In this document: positions 61,353 through 64,000 of the stretch, piece by piece
Layout of the letters: each line of letters starts with the position of its first letter
Numbering within the stretch: position 1 is the first letter of the stretch
Assembly (NCBI RefSeq): GCF_001423425.1
Contig: NZ_LMNX01000004.1
Location: 372,001-436,000 of the forward strand
DNA length: 64,000 nucleotides
Source: Rhizobium sp. Leaf306
GTDB taxonomy: Bacteria; Pseudomonadota; Alphaproteobacteria; Rhizobiales; Rhizobiaceae
Reading direction: 5' to 3'
The notes under the pieces: model-generated
Told to the model about the DNA's origin: nothing
The model's database searches: none
The model's input: the letters and a program-made list of their open reading frames with translations, nothing else
Position numbers and translations under genes: made by a program

Positions 61353-62378
61353 ATGCCTACTCTCTATTCGATCCAGTATCTGAGAGCCTTTGCGGCGCTG
61401 GCCGTGGTGCTGTTTCATGCCGGCGAGAAAAGCGGCCTGCACTTCACCATCGGTGCGGCGGGTGTCGACGTGTTCTTCGTCGTCAGCGGCTTTATCATGA
61501 TGGCGATCAGCGACGCCCGCTCGGCAAGTCCCGGCAAGTTCTTCAAAAACCGGCTGCTGCGCATCGTGCCGATCTACTGGGCGGCGACGCTTCTGATGAT
61601 CGCCGGCGCCCTCGCCGGTGCGTTTCCAAACCTCGTGCTGAGCCTGCCGCATGTGCTGGGCTCGCTGCTGTTCCTGCCCGTTGCCTCGCCCAGCACCGGC
61701 GCACTCTGGCCTGTCCTCGTGCAGGGCTGGACGCTGAACTACGAGATCTTCTTCTACGCCGTGTTTGCGCTCACCCTGTTTGCGCGCCCATCGGCCCGGC
61801 TTCCGTTGCTGGCGCTGGTGTTCGGAACGCTTGTCGCAATCGGCCTCGTCATGCCGCCCGAAAATCCGTCGGTTGGCTTCTACACGGCCCCGGTCATTCT
61901 GGAATTCGTGGCAGGTGCAGCACTTGCGAAACTCTGGCAGCGCGGCGCGGTCCCGCCGGCCACGATCGGGCTGGCGCTGATCTGCCTGTCGATCGCCGGG
62001 TTCGCGGCGATCCAGATTTTCAAGCTTGAATTCGATGCGTGGTCCTGTGGACCGCTTGCGATCATGCTGGTGACCGGCGCGCTCAGCCTTGAAAAGAGCC
62101 GCTCGGTCCCAAAGATCCCTGCCCTCGCCTATCTCGGCGATGCGTCATACTCAATCTACATCTGGCATACGTTTGCGGTCTCGGTCGCCGTCAAGATCCT
62201 GTCGTCTGCATCCCTGCCGCCTGTCGCGGCAACCACGATCGCCGTAGTCGCCGGCACGCTGGTCGGCGTCCTCGCCTATGAAGCGCTGGAGCGGCCGATG
62301 CAGGCACTGGTGAGGGGAAAGCGGACGGGCCTATGGCGCCTTCCGGCGAAGCAGACAGAAAGACAGCCGGTCCCTTGA
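61353..62378 (+). CDS. exoZ: Succinoglycan acetyltransferase ExoZ (acyltransferase 3 family)
   Basis: A 341-residue membrane O-acetyltransferase with about ten helices. IQYLRAFAALAVVLFHAGEK has the conserved Arg and active-site His; NRLLRIVPIYWAATL and YLGDASYSIYIWHTF are further family motifs. ExoZ adds the acetyl group to the succinoglycan repeat. ATG 61353 is preferred (AGGA about 10 bases upstream) over ATG 61290, which overlaps the end of exoQ. It is the last gene of exoYFQZ; exoB, which follows exoZ in S. meliloti, is not here. Confidence 0.94.
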   Translation: MPTLYSIQYLRAFAALAVVLFHAGEKSGLHFTIGAAGVDVFFVVSGFIMMAISDARSASPGKFFKNRLLRIVPIYWAATLLMIAGALAGAFPNLVLSLPHVLGSLLFLPVASPSTGALWPVLVQGWTLNYEIFFYAVFALTLFARPSARLPLLALVFGTLVAIGLVMPPENPSVGFYTAPVILEFVAGAALAKLWQRGAVPPATIGLALICLSIAGFAAIQIFKLEFDAWSCGPLAIMLVTGALSLEKSRSVPKIPALAYLGDASYSIYIWHTFAVSVAVKILSSASLPPVAATTIAVVAGTLVGVLAYEALERPMQALVRGKRTGLWRLPAKQTERQPVP

Positions 62379-62383
62379 CCGGC
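62366..62383 (+). terminator. Hairpin overlapping the exoZ stop codon
   Basis: GCCGGTC-CCTT-GACCGGC forms a 7-bp perfect stem with the TGA stop codon inside it, followed by CGTCCGTTCTT. It could terminate exoYFQZ transcription or protect the 3' end. Confidence 0.4.
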
Positions 62384-62411
62384 CGTCCGTTCTTCGTGGT
62401 GTGCCGCTAAC

Positions 62412-62567
62412 TCAGGCGTATTGCGGCGGATCGTCGTTTTCATCCGGGTTCGGCACCGGATCTTCGTCCGGCAACCTGTCGGGCTCCGGCTCACCGATCG
62501 GAGGGACCGGCGGAGCGGGTGTTGGCGGGATTGGGCCGGGTACGGGTTCAAATGGATCCTGGGCCAT
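62412..62567 (-). CDS. Small acidic proline-rich protein (51 residues)
   Basis: A 51-residue product, MAQDPFEPVPGPIPPTPAPP at the start and DENDDPPQYA at the end, with about one third proline and many Asp/Glu. AGGAG lies six to seven bases before ATG 62567. The skewed composition and lack of hydrophobic segments suggest an extended, disordered polypeptide. It resembles small Pro-rich proteins common in rhizobial genomes. No function is known. It was too short for a standard length cutoff, so it is easily missed. Confidence 0.65.
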   Translation of the reverse strand: MAQDPFEPVPGPIPPTPAPPVPPIGEPEPDRLPDEDPVPNPDENDDPPQYA

Positions 62568-62608
62568 GGGCACTCCTCTCTCTGTTGACTAAAGGGAACA
62601 TCGCAGCT

Positions 62609-63304
62609 TCAGGCTGCCATGCGTTCCTCGACCGAACGCCAGTTCACGAGCTTGTCGAGGACGGCGCGGATATGCTCCGGCTTTCGGTTCTCGTAATCGA
62701 CGTAATAGGCATGTTCCCATATATCGATGCCGAGATAGGCGGGACGTCCGACAGCAATCGGGTTCTTGCCGTCCTCATAGCCGATCAGCGCCAGCTTGCC
62801 GGCGTCATCCCGAGTGAGCCACACCCAGCCGGTGCCGAACACGGTATCCGAGATATCGACGGCGCGCTTGATGAAGCCATCATAGTCGCCGAACGTCTCG
62901 TTGATCGTCGTTGCCAGCTCGCCCTGCGGCCGGTTCGGGCCACCGGGTACGAACTGATCCCAGTAGGCCACATGGTTCCAGGCCTGGGCGGCGTTGTTGA
63001 AGATCTTCTTGTCCGCATCGGCATCGGACTTGGCTGATTCCACAACGATCGCCTCAAGATCCATGTCGGCATATTTGGTGCCGGTCGACAGCGTGTTCAG
63101 CTTGTCGAAATAGGCCTTGTGATGCTTGCCGTAATGCAGGCCCACGGTCTTTGCGGAAATGACGGGTGCCAGATCGCCCTCGCCGAATGGCAGCTTCGGC
63201 TGTGCAAACGGCGCGGCGGCCCGTGCGATATTGGGAATTGGAAACACCGCAGCGGCCGCTGTGAAAGCGGTTGCGGTGAGAACGGTTCGACGGTTGAGTT
63301 CCAT
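62609..63304 (-). CDS. Fe/Mn-family superoxide dismutase with Tat signal
   Basis: A 231-residue superoxide dismutase. MELNRRTVLTATAFTAAAAV is a twin-arginine signal peptide, with cleavage near ARA-AAP, so a folded metal-loaded enzyme is exported to the periplasm. The four metal ligands are in LHYGKHHKAYFD (His), AWNHVAYWDQF (His) and DIWEHAYYVDYEN (Asp, His). The GGPNRPQGEL and GTGWVWL segments fit the family; iron or manganese specificity cannot be assigned. ATG 63304 has AGGAG; the longer frame to 63469 was rejected. Confidence 0.93.
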   Translation of the reverse strand: MELNRRTVLTATAFTAAAAVFPIPNIARAAAPFAQPKLPFGEGDLAPVISAKTVGLHYGKHHKAYFDKLNTLSTGTKYADMDLEAIVVESAKSDADADKKIFNNAAQAWNHVAYWDQFVPGGPNRPQGELATTINETFGDYDGFIKRAVDISDTVFGTGWVWLTRDDAGKLALIGYEDGKNPIAVGRPAYLGIDIWEHAYYVDYENRKPEHIRAVLDKLVNWRSVEERMAA

Positions 63305-63413
63305 GAATTGAGCTCCTTCCCTGTTGTCTCTGGAAGGAACAACCCCGTAGGCGCTCATCGGTTTCCCGATTTCGCCGATTCCGCCTGACAATTGCGTGTT
63401 GTGACCGCCGCCG

Positions 63414-64000
63414 TCATGCGTCCGGCACGTTGTCCTTGAGCTCTTTGATCCAGATCCGGCCGTTGCCATCCGACGGCGCCCGCCAGTCGCCGCGCGGCGA
63501 GAGCGAACCGCCCGACGTCACCTTCGGCCCGTTCGGCGACGCGGAGCGCTTGAACTGGCTGATTGTGAAGAACCGGAACAGGAACGTCTCCATCCAGCGC
63601 TTGATGACGGGCAGATCGAACTGCCGCTTTTTCTCCTCCGGGAAATGCGACGGCCAGGCACCAGCGCCGGCGTCCTTCCACGCCTGCAGCGCCATATAGG
63701 CGATCTTCGACGGCTTCAGGCCGAAACGGGTGAGATAGTAGAGCGTGAAATCATGCAGATCGTAGGGGCCGATCTTGTCTTCCGTGCTCTGCATGGCGCC
63801 ATCGGCGCCCGCCGGCACCAGTTCCGGCGAAATCAGCGTATTGAGGATGCGCTGCAGCGTCGCATTGGTTTCGTCATCGAAGCTCTCGGCCTCGATGACC
63901 CAGCGGATGAGGTGCTGGATGAGCGTCTTCGGCACCGAAGCGTTGACGTTGTAATGGCTCATCTGGTCACCGACGCCGTAGGTCGACCAGCCGAGCGCGA
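63414..64000 (-). CDS. nadE: Glutamine-dependent NAD(+) synthetase, C-terminal part; gene runs off the right edge
   Basis: About 195 residues are present, open to the window edge. [32 protein letters not shown] and the C-terminal [20 protein letters not shown], then [15 protein letters not shown], match the C-terminal end of long glutaminase-containing NadE proteins. NadE converts deamido-NAD to NAD with glutamine-derived ammonia. The apparent ATG at 63962 is internal and not the start. Gene and SOD are co-directional with a 109-base gap. Confidence 0.9.
   Translation of the reverse strand, partial: ALGWSTYGVGDQMSHYNVNASVPKTLIQHLIRWVIEAESFDDETNATLQRILNTLISPELVPAGADGAMQSTEDKIGPYDLHDFTLYYLTRFGLKPSKIAYMALQAWKDAGAGAWPSHFPEEKKRQFDLPVIKRWMETFLFRFFTISQFKRSASPNGPKVTSGGSLSPRGDWRAPSDGNGRIWIKELKDNVPDA

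Overview
The window looks like a chromosome or chromid segment of a Rhizobiaceae bacterium (Rhizobium / Agrobacterium / Ensifer type). The basis is high GC, a complete succinoglycan (exo) gene cluster in the classical rhizobial order, alphaproteobacterial general-stress (EcfG/RpoE2-type) promoter motifs, LacI- and TctABC-type transport operons, and short GC-rich palindromes typical of rhizobial intergenic DNA. No IS element, prophage, tRNA, rRNA or CRISPR array was seen. Both ends cut genes: treZ on the left and nadE on the right.

Layout. 1-6.8 kb: 5' part of treZ, then a glucose/mannose-type ABC transporter operon (binding protein, two permeases, ATPase) divergent from a LacI regulator, with three similar operator-like sites between them. 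7.0-13.8 kb: a tripartite tricarboxylate transporter (TctC, TctB, TctA order of transcription) preceded by its own DctB/DctD-like two-component system, with a candidate sigma-54 promoter and upstream palindrome. 13.9-20.9 kb: a stress and envelope island: DUF4126 protein, MerA-like FAD oxidoreductase, small protein, DUF892 ferritin-like protein, phospholipase-D/cardiolipin-synthase-like protein, YbhN-like membrane protein, EEP-family phosphatase/nuclease and a phosphoribosyltransferase-like protein. Several are preceded by GGAAC-N17/18-GTT motifs. 21.1-30.9 kb: mixed metabolism: XRE-cupin regulator with LLM monooxygenase, two aminotransferases, HxlR regulator with a PRISE-type reductase, an aminotransferase / DUF763 / AlaE operon, a sulfite-oxidase-like protein and a small lipoprotein. 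30.9-35.6 kb: PaoABC-type aldehyde oxidoreductase with a divergent TetR. 35.7-41.9 kb: pseudouridine catabolism (psuK, psuG), DUF2026, M20 peptidase and adenine deaminase. 42.1-62.4 kb: succinoglycan cluster exoP-N-O-M-A-L-K-H, exoT, exoW, exoV, exoU, exoX, exoY-F-Q-Z. 62.4-64 kb: small Pro-rich protein, Tat-type Fe/Mn superoxide dismutase, and the C-terminal part of NadE.

How parts work together. The exo genes supply a full route: ExoN makes UDP-glucose, ExoY/ExoF start the repeat unit on the lipid carrier, ExoA/L/M/O/U/W extend it, ExoZ/H/V decorate it, ExoT/Q/P flip, polymerise and export it, ExoK trims it and ExoX restrains ExoY. In the stress island, separate promoters of the same predicted class drive genes for membrane-lipid handling and oxidative protection. 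The most interesting signals are regulatory: paired divergent EcfG-type promoters, a likely sigma-54 control unit for the Tct transporter, a triplet of LacI operators, perfect inverted repeats upstream of psuK and paoABC, a 300-bp nested palindrome at 26.4-26.7 kb, and an isolated AT-rich perfect hairpin at 38.65 kb.
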